From Agathobacter sp. (lineage in GTDB: Bacteria; Bacillota; Clostridia; Lachnospirales; Lachnospiraceae): a stretch of DNA of 64,000 nt. Below the pieces are notes generated by a model that worked only from the letters and a program-made list of their open reading frames with translations, was not told the DNA's origin and searched no databases. Location: assembly GCA_022775045.1 (NCBI GenBank), contig JALFLB010000031.1, positions 114,101 to 178,100 of the forward strand. The letters run 5' to 3'. Below are positions 10,081 to 19,674 of this stretch, piece by piece. The position numbers and the translations under genes are program-made. Every line of letters begins with the position of its first letter. The stretch's first letter is position 1.

Positions 10081-10108
10081 TTAAACAGACTTTAAAGAGA
10101 ATCTTAAA
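10081..10108. promoter_or_regulatory. TTAAA direct-repeat cluster (possible response-regulator site)
   Basis: TTAAA at 10081, 10092 and 10104 (11 and 12 nt spacing) between divergent units. Confidence 0.3.
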
Positions 10109-10187
10109 TGAAAATTAATTGACTCGAATGCACATTTTATATAGAATGTGTAGTGAAGATTTGTTAACAGAAAAAGGAGGAGATAAC

Positions 10188-10763
10188 ATGATTTGTCCAA
10201 AATGCGGAAGTGAGATGAATGATGGAAGCGCTTTCTGTACAAAGTGCGGAGCTGCGTTAGGTGAAAATGCACAGAATAATAATGGAAATCCACAGGGGAA
10301 TCCACAGAACGGTAACCCTCAGATGGGAAATCCACAGATGAATAACGGAATGCCATATGGAAATCCACAGTCAAACAACGGAATGCCATATGGAATGCCT
10401 CAGCAGCCATATGTGGATCCGAAGGATCACACAGCTGAGTTTGATGCGAAGGATATTTCAGACAACAAGGTAATGGCAATGCTGCCATATCTGATGGGTA
10501 CCATCGGTATCATCATTGCACTGCTGGCATCCAGAGAGTCTGCCTATACATACTTCCATGTACGTCAGGCGCTTAAGATTTCGGTAGTGACCATTTTGGT
10601 CAGCCTGATTACAGCTGTGCTCTGTTGGACGATTATCGTTCCGATTGCAGGTGCAGTTTGTGCAATTATTCTACTGGTTGTACGAATTATCTGTTTTTTC
10701 CAGGTATGTTCCGGAAAAGCAAAGGAAGCAGCAATTGTCGGAAGCTTTGGATTTTTAAAGTAA
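10188..10763 (+). CDS. Zinc-ribbon protein with low-complexity NPQ/NNGMPYG linker and C-terminal TM region (DUF4870-like)
   Basis: MICPKCGSEMNDGSAFCTKCGA; RBS AGGAGG upstream; four-cysteine zinc ribbon, then TM segments. Confidence 0.8.
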   Translation: MICPKCGSEMNDGSAFCTKCGAALGENAQNNNGNPQGNPQNGNPQMGNPQMNNGMPYGNPQSNNGMPYGMPQQPYVDPKDHTAEFDAKDISDNKVMAMLPYLMGTIGIIIALLASRESAYTYFHVRQALKISVVTILVSLITAVLCWTIIVPIAGAVCAIILLVVRIICFFQVCSGKAKEAAIVGSFGFLK

Positions 10764-10782
10764 TGGAATTGACTGTCAATAA

Positions 10783-10815
10783 AAGAAGCCGTTCGCAGGA
10801 ACGGCTTCTTTTTTT
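10783..10815 (+). terminator. Rho-independent terminator
   Basis: AAGAAGCCGTTC-GCAG-GAACGGCTTCTT followed by T5. Confidence 0.9.
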
Positions 10816-10984
10816 ATAATCGGACGAAAAAGGTGATGGATTTTCCATCTTTCATTTGAATATTTGATGGCATTATCCAAAAGAAGAGAGACCAGCTGGC
10901 GGATCATCCCTTCATTTCCATAATAGATAAGTTCCGGTTCGATGTTCAGTGTTAACGTTTTGCTACAGGCGGCAGCCAATGGAA
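10814..10984 (-). pseudogene. Sensor histidine kinase remnant
   Basis: [48 protein letters not shown] joined out of frame to KDGKSITFFVRL* (stop complement of 10814-10816). Confidence 0.7.
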
Positions 10985-10999
10985 CAAATGGCTCCGCTT

Positions 11000-11245
11000 T
11001 CCATTAATGCAATGATTGAATAACCAAGTCCTCGTGTCGAACGAATCTGTGCCTGACGCCTTGTGAGTGCACGAATACGTGCTAAAAGTTCTTTCATGGA
11101 AAAAGGCTTGGTCAGGTAATCGTCTGCACCATTGTCGAGTCCGTTGACACGGTCGTCAATTTCTGAGCGTGCGGTCAGTAATAGGATGGGAAGATTGCTG
11201 TTTCTGGCACGTAGCTTTTTCATCTTCCGCAAGTAGTAGTCTCAT
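11000..11245 (-). pseudogene. OmpR-family response regulator remnant
   Basis: MRLLLAED then out-of-frame [56 protein letters not shown] then [11 protein letters not shown]; phosphoacceptor region and most of the winged helix missing. Confidence 0.75.
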
Positions 11246-11353
11246 GGGGGGTCCTTCTTTCTTCCGTTCTTTCTTATATTCATTTTACCATGTTTGTACC
11301 GATAGAATAAACCCGTAACTTTAAGTGAAGTTAAAAAATGCGCCATACATAAT

Positions 11354-11394
11354 TTTTACTTTAAATTTACATCATTATGGTTATGCATTTTACA
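11354..11394 (+). promoter_or_regulatory. Pho-box-like repeat upstream of pstS
   Basis: TTTTAC (11354), ATTTAC (11365), TTTTAC (11388): spacing 11 and 23 nt. Confidence 0.55.
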
Positions 11395-11456
11395 CATGCC
11401 CGATAAGATAGCAGCTGTAAAGTAAAACATTTGAAAAAAGAAAAGAGGAAGAAAAC

Positions 11457-12371
11457 ATGAAAAACAAACTTGTGAAAATGATGGCTGTACTTACAGCAAC
11501 AACAATGGTGGCAGCAGGCGTAATCGGATGCGGCGACAGTAACACGGATGATGTGAACGCGAATGCAGATACACAGACAACAAGTGATACAGACACAACG
11601 GCTGAGGAGGATACAACGAACGATACAGCGGAGCTGAGTGGAACGGTCACTCTTGCAGGAAGTACCTCCATGGAGAAATTGGCAAACGCATTGGCAGAGG
11701 CATTTATGGAGAAAAATCCAAATGTCAGTGTCACTGCTGAGTTTACTGGTTCCAGTGCAGGACTTGAGTCTCTTGCAGCAGGCAGTGTTGATATTGGAGA
11801 TGCTTCCCGTGCACTTTCTGATGATGAGAAAGCAACAGGGGCAGTTGAAAATATTGTAGCCATTGATGGGATTGCAATGATTACAGATACGGCAAATACG
11901 GTAACGGATATTTCATCCGAAGATCTTGCAAAGGTGTACAAGGGAGAAATTACAAACTGGAAGGACCTTGGCGGAGCAGATGAGCAGATTGTAGTCATTG
12001 GCCGTGAGGCAGGTTCCGGTACACGTGATGCATTTGAGGAACTGATGGACGTTAAGGATGCCTGCAAGTATGCACAGGAGCTGGATTCTACAGGCGCAGT
12101 TCTGGCAAAGGTAGCAGCAACACCGGGAGCAATCGGTTATGTATCATTAGATGTTGTAGACGATACGGTACTTGCACTGCAGCTGAACTCTGTGGATGCT
12201 ACTGAGGAGAATATCTTAAAGGGCGACTATGTATTGCAGAGACCATTTGTTATGGCAACTATGGGAGAAATCACAGAGCAGAATGCAAATGTTCAGGCAT
12301 TTTTTGATTTCATTCATTCTGCAGAGGGACAGGAAGTAATTAAGTCTGTCGGTCTGATTATTCCACAATAG
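11457..12371 (+). CDS. pstS: Phosphate ABC transporter substrate-binding lipoprotein PstS
   Basis: Lipobox AGVIGCGD; GSTSMEKLANALAEAF, IGREAGSGTRDAFEE. Confidence 0.93.
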   Translation: MKNKLVKMMAVLTATTMVAAGVIGCGDSNTDDVNANADTQTTSDTDTTAEEDTTNDTAELSGTVTLAGSTSMEKLANALAEAFMEKNPNVSVTAEFTGSSAGLESLAAGSVDIGDASRALSDDEKATGAVENIVAIDGIAMITDTANTVTDISSEDLAKVYKGEITNWKDLGGADEQIVVIGREAGSGTRDAFEELMDVKDACKYAQELDSTGAVLAKVAATPGAIGYVSLDVVDDTVLALQLNSVDATEENILKGDYVLQRPFVMATMGEITEQNANVQAFFDFIHSAEGQEVIKSVGLIIPQ

Positions 12372-12401
12372 TAAGGACTCGGTGAAAGAGAGGAAGAACA
12401 T

Positions 12402-13313
12402 ATGAAAAACGGCAAAGCAAAGTCGATTGTCGAGTGGACCGCAAATGTGATTTTTCTGGTTTGCGCAGCGTTTGCCATTGTAGCAGTTCTTTCCATAACA
12501 GTTTATATGATTGCAAAAGGAACCCCGGCGCTGGCAAAGGTCGGGGTGACTGACCTGTTATTTGGAACTGTATGGCAACCGACTGCGGAGCAGCCATCTT
12601 ACGGCATTCTGTATATTATTCTGACTTCGATTGCTGGTACAGCAATTGCAATTTTGATAGGGGTGCCGATTGGCCTTTTTACAGCAGTGTTTATTACGGA
12701 AGTTGCAAACAAGAGGGTTGCGGCAATTGTACAACCGGCAGTAGAACTTCTGGCAGCAATCCCGTCGGTCATCTATGGACTGCTTGGAATGATGATATTA
12801 AATCCTCTGATGTACCGTATCGAAAAGCATATTTTTGTGGGAAGCGAAACGCATCAGTTTACCGGAGGTTCTAATCTTTTGTCGGCTATTATTGTACTGG
12901 CAATTATGATTTTGCCGACTGTGATTAATATTAGTGTGTCATCAATCCGGGCGGTGCCGGCACATTTAAAGTCTGCATCACTGGCTCTTGGTGCAACACA
13001 CATACAGACTATTTTTAAGGTGATGATTCCAGCAGCAAGATCTGGAATTATGACTGGCGTGGTGCTTGGAATCGGGCGTGCGTTAGGCGAAGCAATGGCT
13101 ATTAATATGGTGGCGGGCGGATCTGTGAATATTCCTCTGCCGTTTAATTCTGTGCGTTTCCTGACAACGCAGATTGTCAGTGAAATGAGCTATGCAGATG
13201 GACTGCACCGTCAAGTACTTTTCACTGTTGGACTGGTACTGTTTTTCTTCATAATGATTATCAACCTGATCCTTGCAAAGGTGGAGAAGAAAGGAGTGCT
13301 GGAAAATGACTAG
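12402..13313 (+). CDS. pstC: Phosphate ABC transporter permease PstC
   Basis: Order and motifs; GTVWQPTAEQPSYGILYIILTS, IPSVIYGLLGM, GIGRALGEAMA. Confidence 0.93.
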   Translation: MKNGKAKSIVEWTANVIFLVCAAFAIVAVLSITVYMIAKGTPALAKVGVTDLLFGTVWQPTAEQPSYGILYIILTSIAGTAIAILIGVPIGLFTAVFITEVANKRVAAIVQPAVELLAAIPSVIYGLLGMMILNPLMYRIEKHIFVGSETHQFTGGSNLLSAIIVLAIMILPTVINISVSSIRAVPAHLKSASLALGATHIQTIFKVMIPAARSGIMTGVVLGIGRALGEAMAINMVAGGSVNIPLPFNSVRFLTTQIVSEMSYADGLHRQVLFTVGLVLFFFIMIINLILAKVEKKGVLEND

Positions 13314-14172
13314 TATCAACACAAAAAAGAGACATCCGGCAGATGTTCTGATGTATATTGCAATCTATCTGTGTGCCGCATTTTCCGTGGCCCTGCTTCT
13401 CGGAATCATTGGATATGTTCTGGTAAAGGGCGTGAGCAGCGTCAGCTGGGAATTCTTGACTTCGGTTACTTCTGTGCTGCATGGAACAACAGGTATTGCC
13501 GGTAATATCGTGAATACTATTTATATTATTCTGATTACTATGCTGATTGCAACGCCGATTGGTGTAGGGGCAGCCGTTTATCTCAATGAATATGCAAGGC
13601 CGGGGAAGCTTGTAAGTTTAATTGAGTTTGCGACGGAGACACTTTCCGGAATCCCGTCAATTATTTTCGGCCTGTTTGGTATGATGTTTTTTGGACAGAC
13701 ACTTGACCTGAGTTATTCGATACTGACCGGTTCTTTCACGATGGTTCTCATGGTGCTTCCGCTGATCACAAGAAATACGCAGGAGGCTTTGAAGACAGTG
13801 CCTGACAGCTATCGGAACGGCGCAATCGGACTTGGCGCGGGAAAGTGGTATATGATTCGCACGATTCTTCTTCCATCTGCGATGCCGGGAATTATTACCG
13901 GGGTCATTCTTGCAGTCGGAAGAATTGTGGGAGAGTCTGCAGCGCTTCTTTTTACAGCGGGAAGCTCAGGATTAATGCCGAAGGGATTTACGGATCTTTT
14001 GAGAAAAGCAACGCAATCAGGTGGAACGCTGACCATTCAGTTGTATTTGAGTGCTACAAAAGGTGAGTTCGGCGTTGCGTTCGGCATTGCGTTAGTACTT
14101 CTGATCATTGTATTAGGCATTAATTTCCTTACGAAAGCGCTGGCTAAAAAATTTGATACCGGAAGGACCTGA
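13306..14172 (+). CDS. pstA: Phosphate ABC transporter permease PstA
   Basis: [41 protein letters not shown]; start at MTSINTKKR overlapping pstC end. Confidence 0.93.
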   Translation: MTSINTKKRHPADVLMYIAIYLCAAFSVALLLGIIGYVLVKGVSSVSWEFLTSVTSVLHGTTGIAGNIVNTIYIILITMLIATPIGVGAAVYLNEYARPGKLVSLIEFATETLSGIPSIIFGLFGMMFFGQTLDLSYSILTGSFTMVLMVLPLITRNTQEALKTVPDSYRNGAIGLGAGKWYMIRTILLPSAMPGIITGVILAVGRIVGESAALLFTAGSSGLMPKGFTDLLRKATQSGGTLTIQLYLSATKGEFGVAFGIALVLLIIVLGINFLTKALAKKFDTGRT

Positions 14173-14206
14173 TGCCGTTTCATATTTGAGAGATGAGGAG
14201 AAAAGA

Positions 14207-14968
14207 ATGGAAAAAAAGACAAAAATAGTGGTCAAAAATCTTGACCTGTATTATGGACAGACCCATGCGCTCAAAGATGTCAGCATGAACATCCGTGAGA
14301 AGTGTGTGACTGCTTTTATCGGACCGTCAGGATGCGGAAAATCTACATTCGTAAAGACATTAAACCGCATGAATGATTTGGTTGATAACGTGCGGATTAC
14401 CGGCGAAGTGAAGCTGGATGATGAAGATATTTACGCCGAGAGTGTGGATACCACAGTTCTTCGGAAGAAAATTGGTATGGTGTTCCAGCAGCCAAATCCG
14501 TTTCCAATGAGTATTTATGACAATATTGCCTATGGACCGCGCGTACATGGAATCAAGGATAAGGCAAAGCTTGATCAAATCGTGGAGGAAAGTCTGCGTG
14601 GAGCTGCTATATTTGATGAGGTGAAGGACCGGTTGAAAAAGTCGGCACTGGGACTTTCCGGCGGTCAGCAGCAGAGAATTTGCATTGCGAGAGCGTTGGC
14701 AGTAGAACCGGAGGTGCTTCTCATGGATGAGCCTACCTCAGCACTGGACCCGATTTCAACATCCAAGATTGAGGAATTAATGGAGGAATTGAAGAAAAAG
14801 TACACAGTTGTTGTTGTGACTCACAACATGCAACAGGCAGTGCGTGTTTCTGATGATACCGCATTTTTTCTTGTTGGAGAGATGGTGGAGTTTGGCGATA
14901 CCAAAACGCTTTTTTCGTACCCAAAGGATAAAAGGACAGAGGATTATATTACAGGGAGGTTTGGCTAA
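14207..14968 (+). CDS. pstB: Phosphate ABC transporter ATPase PstB
   Basis: Walker [10 protein letters not shown], signature LSGGQQQR, Walker [14 protein letters not shown]. Confidence 0.95.
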   Translation: MEKKTKIVVKNLDLYYGQTHALKDVSMNIREKCVTAFIGPSGCGKSTFVKTLNRMNDLVDNVRITGEVKLDDEDIYAESVDTTVLRKKIGMVFQQPNPFPMSIYDNIAYGPRVHGIKDKAKLDQIVEESLRGAAIFDEVKDRLKKSALGLSGGQQQRICIARALAVEPEVLLMDEPTSALDPISTSKIEELMEELKKKYTVVVVTHNMQQAVRVSDDTAFFLVGEMVEFGDTKTLFSYPKDKRTEDYITGRFG

Positions 14969-15621
14969 TGCGTTCAAAATTCGACGAGCAGCTTAATATG
15001 CTCAATCAGGAAATGATGCACATGGGATCCATGATCGAGGATCGGATTCAAAAGGCGATAGAGGCACTGATTGATCAGAATACAGGGCTTGCACAAGAAA
15101 TTATGGAATCGGATAACGAGGTGGATCGGGAACAGAAAATTATAGAGAATATCTGTTTTAATCTATTGATGCAGCAACAGCCTGTAGCACGGGATCTGCG
15201 TGTGATATCGGCGGCAATGAAGATGGTCACGGATATGGAGCGGATCGGTGATCATGCGGCAGATATTTCGGAGATTACGATTATGATGGCAAAGACTTCA
15301 TATGCTCAGCAGCTGGATGATATAAAGAAAATGGCCACGGAGACTGTTTTCATGCTGATCCGGAGTGTAGAGGCTTATGTGGAAAAGGATATGGAAAAGG
15401 CAAAAGCTGTCATCGGGCATGATGATATTGTGGATGAACTGTTTGATAAGAATAAGTCGGAAATTATTGATATGATTCATAAAGATCCGTCTAACGGTGA
15501 GCAGGCAGCCGATTTACTGATGGTTGCAAAATACTTTGAGAGGATTGGTGATCATGCAACGAATATTGCGGAATGGGTTATTTTTGCGTTGGATGATAAG
15601 AAAAACAAGTCTGGAAAATAA
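14968..15621 (+). CDS. phoU: Phosphate uptake regulator PhoU
   Basis: Tandem PhoU helices with ERIGDHAADI and ERIGDHATNIAEW. Confidence 0.95.
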   Translation: MRSKFDEQLNMLNQEMMHMGSMIEDRIQKAIEALIDQNTGLAQEIMESDNEVDREQKIIENICFNLLMQQQPVARDLRVISAAMKMVTDMERIGDHAADISEITIMMAKTSYAQQLDDIKKMATETVFMLIRSVEAYVEKDMEKAKAVIGHDDIVDELFDKNKSEIIDMIHKDPSNGEQAADLLMVAKYFERIGDHATNIAEWVIFALDDKKNKSGK

Positions 15622-15662
15622 TTTTACGTAGATTTTACATAAAGACTCCGACAGATTTTACA
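15622..15662 (+). promoter_or_regulatory. Pho-box-like repeat upstream of the Na/Pi cotransporter
   Basis: TTTTAC at 15622, 15633, 15656: spacing 11 and 23 nt, same as upstream of pstS. Confidence 0.55.
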
Positions 15663-15728
15663 TACTATTTGTATCATTCAATTGTAAAGAAACAATATAG
15701 AAAATGTAAAGTCTGAAGGAGAATAAGT

Positions 15729-17513
15729 ATGGACATATTTGGAATTCTGACAATGATTGGCGGACTTGCCATGTTTTTGTACGGAATGAATGCAATGGGG
15801 GACGGACTCGCAAAACTCTCTGGAGGAAAGCTTGAGCAGATACTCGAGAAGCTTACGTCAAAGAGAATTATGGCCGTCCTGCTTGGCGTTGCCGTAACAG
15901 CCGTGATTCAGTCCTCGTCGGCGACGACAGTTATGGTGGTCGGATTTGTGAATTCCGGCATTATGAAGCTGTCGCAGGCAGTTGGGATTATTATGGGAGC
16001 CAATGTTGGAACAACGGTGACATCATGGCTCTTATCGCTGACAGGAATCGAAGGATCGAGCCTGTGGGTTCAGCTGTTAAAGCCGTCCTCATTTGCGCCG
16101 GTGCTTGCAGCAATCGGTATCATAATGACGATGTCTGCAAAAGACAATAACAAGAAAAAAGATATTGGCAATATTCTGGTTGGTTTTGCGATTCTGATGT
16201 TTGGAATGGAGACTATGAGCACCGCCGTAGAGCCTCTTGCAGAGAATGAGTCTTTTACCGGTCTTCTTACGATGTTTTCCAACCCGATTCTTGGTATGAT
16301 TGCAGGGCTGATTCTGACCGCAGTTATTCAGAGTTCGTCAGCGTCTGTGGGTATTCTGCAGGCACTCTGTGCAACGGGAGCGGTTGGATATCGGACTGCA
16401 ATCCCGATAATTATGGGACAAAATATTGGAACTTGTGTAACGGCACTGATTTCCTCTGTGGGAGCAAATCGTAATGCGAAGCGTGCATCGATGATCCATC
16501 TGTATTTTAACTTGATTGGGACAATTATCTTCATGGTGGCGTTTTATGCATTGGATGCATTTGCTGGAGGTTTTGCATTTATGAATAACGCTGCAAATCC
16601 AGCCGGAATTGCGGTAATTCACAGTTTATTCAATATTGGGGCACTGCTGATTCTTTATCCATTTGGAAATAAGTTGGTGAAGCTGGCAGAGCTTACGATT
16701 CCGGAGCGTGCGGATGAAAAGATGCAGGAGCCGGATGAGTTTGCAAGACTTGACGAACGATTTTTGGAGAAACCGGCTTTTGCCATGGAACTGTGCCGCA
16801 ATGCAGCAGCCAAAATGGCAGAGGAGGCAAGAGATTCACTTTATCTTGCATTGGAGAACTTAAAATCGTATAGTGAAAGTAACGTAGCGCAGATCGTTAC
16901 AATGGAGGAGAATGTTGACCATTACGAGGATATGCTCGGAACATATCTGGTCAAACTCAATAACTGTGACTTGTCGCAAAATGACAGCCGTACGCTTTCT
17001 ATCCTGCTGCATTGTATCGGTAATTTCGAGAGAATCTCTGATCATGCAGTCAACATTACAGAGTCTGCGCGTCAGATGCAGGAAAAGAAGATGGAATTTT
17101 CCAGAAAGGCAATAGAAGAAATGACAGTTTTTTCCGGGGCGCTGCACGATATTGTCGGGGAGACCATTGCAGCTTTTGAAAAAGGCAATTTGGATGAGGC
17201 AAGGAGAATCGAACCATTTGAGCAGGTGATTGACCGAATCAGTATTGAAATGAAGCAACGCCATATAAAGCGACTGCGCAAGGGAAAGTGTACCATCGAA
17301 CTGGGATTGGTTTTGGAAGATATCATTACCAATTTCGAGCGGATTTCGGATCATTGTTCCAATATTGCAGTGTGCATGATAAGAGTAAATGAAGATGGTT
17401 TTGATACACATGAGTATCTGGATATCATCAAAGAGGAAAAGGCTCCGTGGTTTGAGGAGGAGTATTATACTTTATCAAATCGCTACGTTCTGCCTTCCAA
17501 GAAGAAAAACTGA
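15729..17513 (+). CDS. Na/Pi cotransporter family protein with C-terminal PhoU-like domain
   Basis: Repeated QSSSATTVMVVGF / QSSSASVGILQAL and C-terminal ERISDHAVNI / ERISDHCSNIAV. Confidence 0.92.
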   Translation: MDIFGILTMIGGLAMFLYGMNAMGDGLAKLSGGKLEQILEKLTSKRIMAVLLGVAVTAVIQSSSATTVMVVGFVNSGIMKLSQAVGIIMGANVGTTVTSWLLSLTGIEGSSLWVQLLKPSSFAPVLAAIGIIMTMSAKDNNKKKDIGNILVGFAILMFGMETMSTAVEPLAENESFTGLLTMFSNPILGMIAGLILTAVIQSSSASVGILQALCATGAVGYRTAIPIIMGQNIGTCVTALISSVGANRNAKRASMIHLYFNLIGTIIFMVAFYALDAFAGGFAFMNNAANPAGIAVIHSLFNIGALLILYPFGNKLVKLAELTIPERADEKMQEPDEFARLDERFLEKPAFAMELCRNAAAKMAEEARDSLYLALENLKSYSESNVAQIVTMEENVDHYEDMLGTYLVKLNNCDLSQNDSRTLSILLHCIGNFERISDHAVNITESARQMQEKKMEFSRKAIEEMTVFSGALHDIVGETIAAFEKGNLDEARRIEPFEQVIDRISIEMKQRHIKRLRKGKCTIELGLVLEDIITNFERISDHCSNIAVCMIRVNEDGFDTHEYLDIIKEEKAPWFEEEYYTLSNRYVLPSKKKN

Positions 17514-17534
17514 CATACAGTTAAGGAGAATACT

Positions 17535-18203
17535 ATGGCACTGATTTATATTGTAGAAGATGATGAAAATATTAGGGAAATTGAGACAATTGCATTAAAG
17601 AATAGCAATTACATGGTCTGCGCTTTTGAAAAGGCAAAGGATTTTTATAAAAAGCTGGAAGATATTATGCCGGATCTGGTTCTGCTGGATGTGATGCTCC
17701 CGGATGAGAGCGGTTATGATATTGTCCGCAGGCTCAGAAAGAATCCGATGACGAAGCGTCTGCCTGTCATTATGGTGACAGCTAAGACGGCTGAGATGGA
17801 TATGATTAAAGGTCTGGATGATGGTGCAGATGATTATATCAAGAAACCATTCTCTATTATGGAATTGATTACGCGTGTGAAGGCCTTGCTTCGGAGGACG
17901 GAGACAGATGATATTAAGTTGCTTCAGCTGGATAATATCATGCTGGATCATGAGCGCCATATGGTGTTTGTGGACAATCAGACCATTGAGCTTACCTTTA
18001 AGGAATATGAACTGCTACGTCTTCTGATGACAAATCAGAATGTTGTACTTTCCCGGGAGGTTATTATGAGACATGTCTGGGGAACAGAGTTTGAGGGAGA
18101 ATCCAGAACTGTTGATATGCATATTAAAACCCTGCGACAAAAACTTGGAAAAGCAGGGGGAAGAATTCGTACTGTGCGCAATGTTGGATATGTGATTGAA
18201 TAA
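17535..18203 (+). CDS. OmpR/PhoB-family response regulator
   Basis: IVEDDENIRE, LLDVMLPDESGYD, GADDYIKKPFS, C-terminal winged helix. Confidence 0.92.
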   Translation: MALIYIVEDDENIREIETIALKNSNYMVCAFEKAKDFYKKLEDIMPDLVLLDVMLPDESGYDIVRRLRKNPMTKRLPVIMVTAKTAEMDMIKGLDDGADDYIKKPFSIMELITRVKALLRRTETDDIKLLQLDNIMLDHERHMVFVDNQTIELTFKEYELLRLLMTNQNVVLSREVIMRHVWGTEFEGESRTVDMHIKTLRQKLGKAGGRIRTVRNVGYVIE

Positions 18204-18252
18204 CAGATGTACGATAGGCGGCGAAGCTGTGTATGGATGCAAGGAGATAAGG

Positions 18253-19584
18253 ATGAAACACAAAATTAATGTGCGATTGATTTTGACTGCGGTGCTGGGA
18301 GTTTTGGCAACGCTGGTCAGTATGACGCTGATTTACTATACTCTTTTTCAGAGGCAGGTGCGAAAGGATTTGCAGGTTAATGCACAGATTTTGAGTGAGG
18401 CAGGGATTTTTACTAAGGAGTCTGGCAGTACAGAGTTTGAGAAAAATTTTCATATTGACGTGGAGGAGCTTCGGGTCACATGGATTGATACAGACGGAAC
18501 GGTCCTGTACGACAATGATGCCAGTGCCAACAGTCTTGTTAATCATGCGGACCGTCCGGAGGTAAAGGAGGCATGGCAGAATGGAGAGGGAGAGTGTGTG
18601 CGTAATTCCGATACCATGAAAATGAATACCTTTTACTATGCATTGCGTCTGGACGATGGAAGTGTGCTTCGTGTGGCGACAGAAGCACGTAGCATCATGA
18701 ATGTGTTTTTGACTGCATCACCAATTATTCTATTGATTTTGATTCTGATCATTCTGTTGTGTGTGATTCTTGCACATTTTCTGACGAGACAACTTTTGCG
18801 TCCAATTGAGGTTATGGCGGAAAATATGGAGGATACTTCGAAAATACCGGAATACAAGGAATTGGTTCCGTTCGTGAATACCATTCGTGCGCAGCATGAG
18901 AATATCTTGATGGCGGCAAAAGTGCGGCAGGATTTTACCGCAAATGTTTCTCATGAACTGAAGACACCGCTTACTGCCATATCGGGGTATGCCGAGCTTA
19001 TTGAAAATCACATGGTTGACCCGGGACAGGAGACCCGGTTTGCGCAGGAAATTCAGCAGAATGCCAACCGTTTACTTTCTTTAATAAATGATATTATCCG
19101 CCTGTCGGAGCTGGATAGCAGTGAGGGAGATACACTGAATTTTGAGCAGATGGATCTTGACGAGGTGGCAAGGGAATGTGTCAAAGGATTACAGGTTAAT
19201 GCGGCAGCACGCAATGTCACTTTATCCTATGAAGGGGAGGTCTGTGAGCTCCGTGCAAATCGTGATATGATGGGAGAACTGATTGATAATCTTGGACAGA
19301 ACGCTATTCGTTACAACAATGAGGGTGGGACAGTACATATACAGGTCACACATGAAAACGGAGAGCCGGTCCTTATTGTTACAGATAACGGAATTGGTAT
19401 TCCGAAGGATCAGCAGGAGCGTATTTTTGAGCGATTTTACCGCGTCGATAAGAGCCGGTCGAAACAGACTGGCGGTACAGGGCTGGGACTGGCCATTGTT
19501 AAACATATTGTGGCATTGCATGATGCGCAGATTAATCTGGAGAGTGAACCGGGCGAGGGAACGACAATACGTGTTACTTTTTAA
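18253..19584 (+). CDS. PhoR-like sensor histidine kinase
   Basis: Two TM, H-box FTANVSHELKTPLTAISGYAE, N/G boxes DNAIRY.., GTGLGLAIVKHIV. Confidence 0.92.
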   Translation: MKHKINVRLILTAVLGVLATLVSMTLIYYTLFQRQVRKDLQVNAQILSEAGIFTKESGSTEFEKNFHIDVEELRVTWIDTDGTVLYDNDASANSLVNHADRPEVKEAWQNGEGECVRNSDTMKMNTFYYALRLDDGSVLRVATEARSIMNVFLTASPIILLILILIILLCVILAHFLTRQLLRPIEVMAENMEDTSKIPEYKELVPFVNTIRAQHENILMAAKVRQDFTANVSHELKTPLTAISGYAELIENHMVDPGQETRFAQEIQQNANRLLSLINDIIRLSELDSSEGDTLNFEQMDLDEVARECVKGLQVNAAARNVTLSYEGEVCELRANRDMMGELIDNLGQNAIRYNNEGGTVHIQVTHENGEPVLIVTDNGIGIPKDQQERIFERFYRVDKSRSKQTGGTGLGLAIVKHIVALHDAQINLESEPGEGTTIRVTF

Positions 19585-19594
19585 AACGATTTTG

Positions 19595-19627
19595 AAAAAG
19601 GGGATTTGTTTACAAATCTCCTTTTTT
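19595..19627 (+). terminator. Rho-independent terminator
   Basis: AAAAAGGGGATTTGT-TT-ACAAATCTCCTTTTTT (one G-T). Confidence 0.8.
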
Positions 19628-19674
19628 GTGGCATAATCGGGAAGATAGATTGAAAAAGAAAGAGGCGAAAGAAA

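Noticed and set aside
10260-10420. Short repeats resembling a CRISPR-like or tandem array
   Set aside because: In-frame coding repeats of an NPQ/NNGMPYG linker; no regular spacers and no cas genes.
11390-12067. 225-aa minus-strand ORF
   Set aside because: Antisense to pstS; Ser/Ala/Val-rich translation typical of a shadow frame.
16860-17411. 183-aa minus-strand ORF
   Set aside because: Antisense to the Na/Pi cotransporter; no RBS or domain seen.
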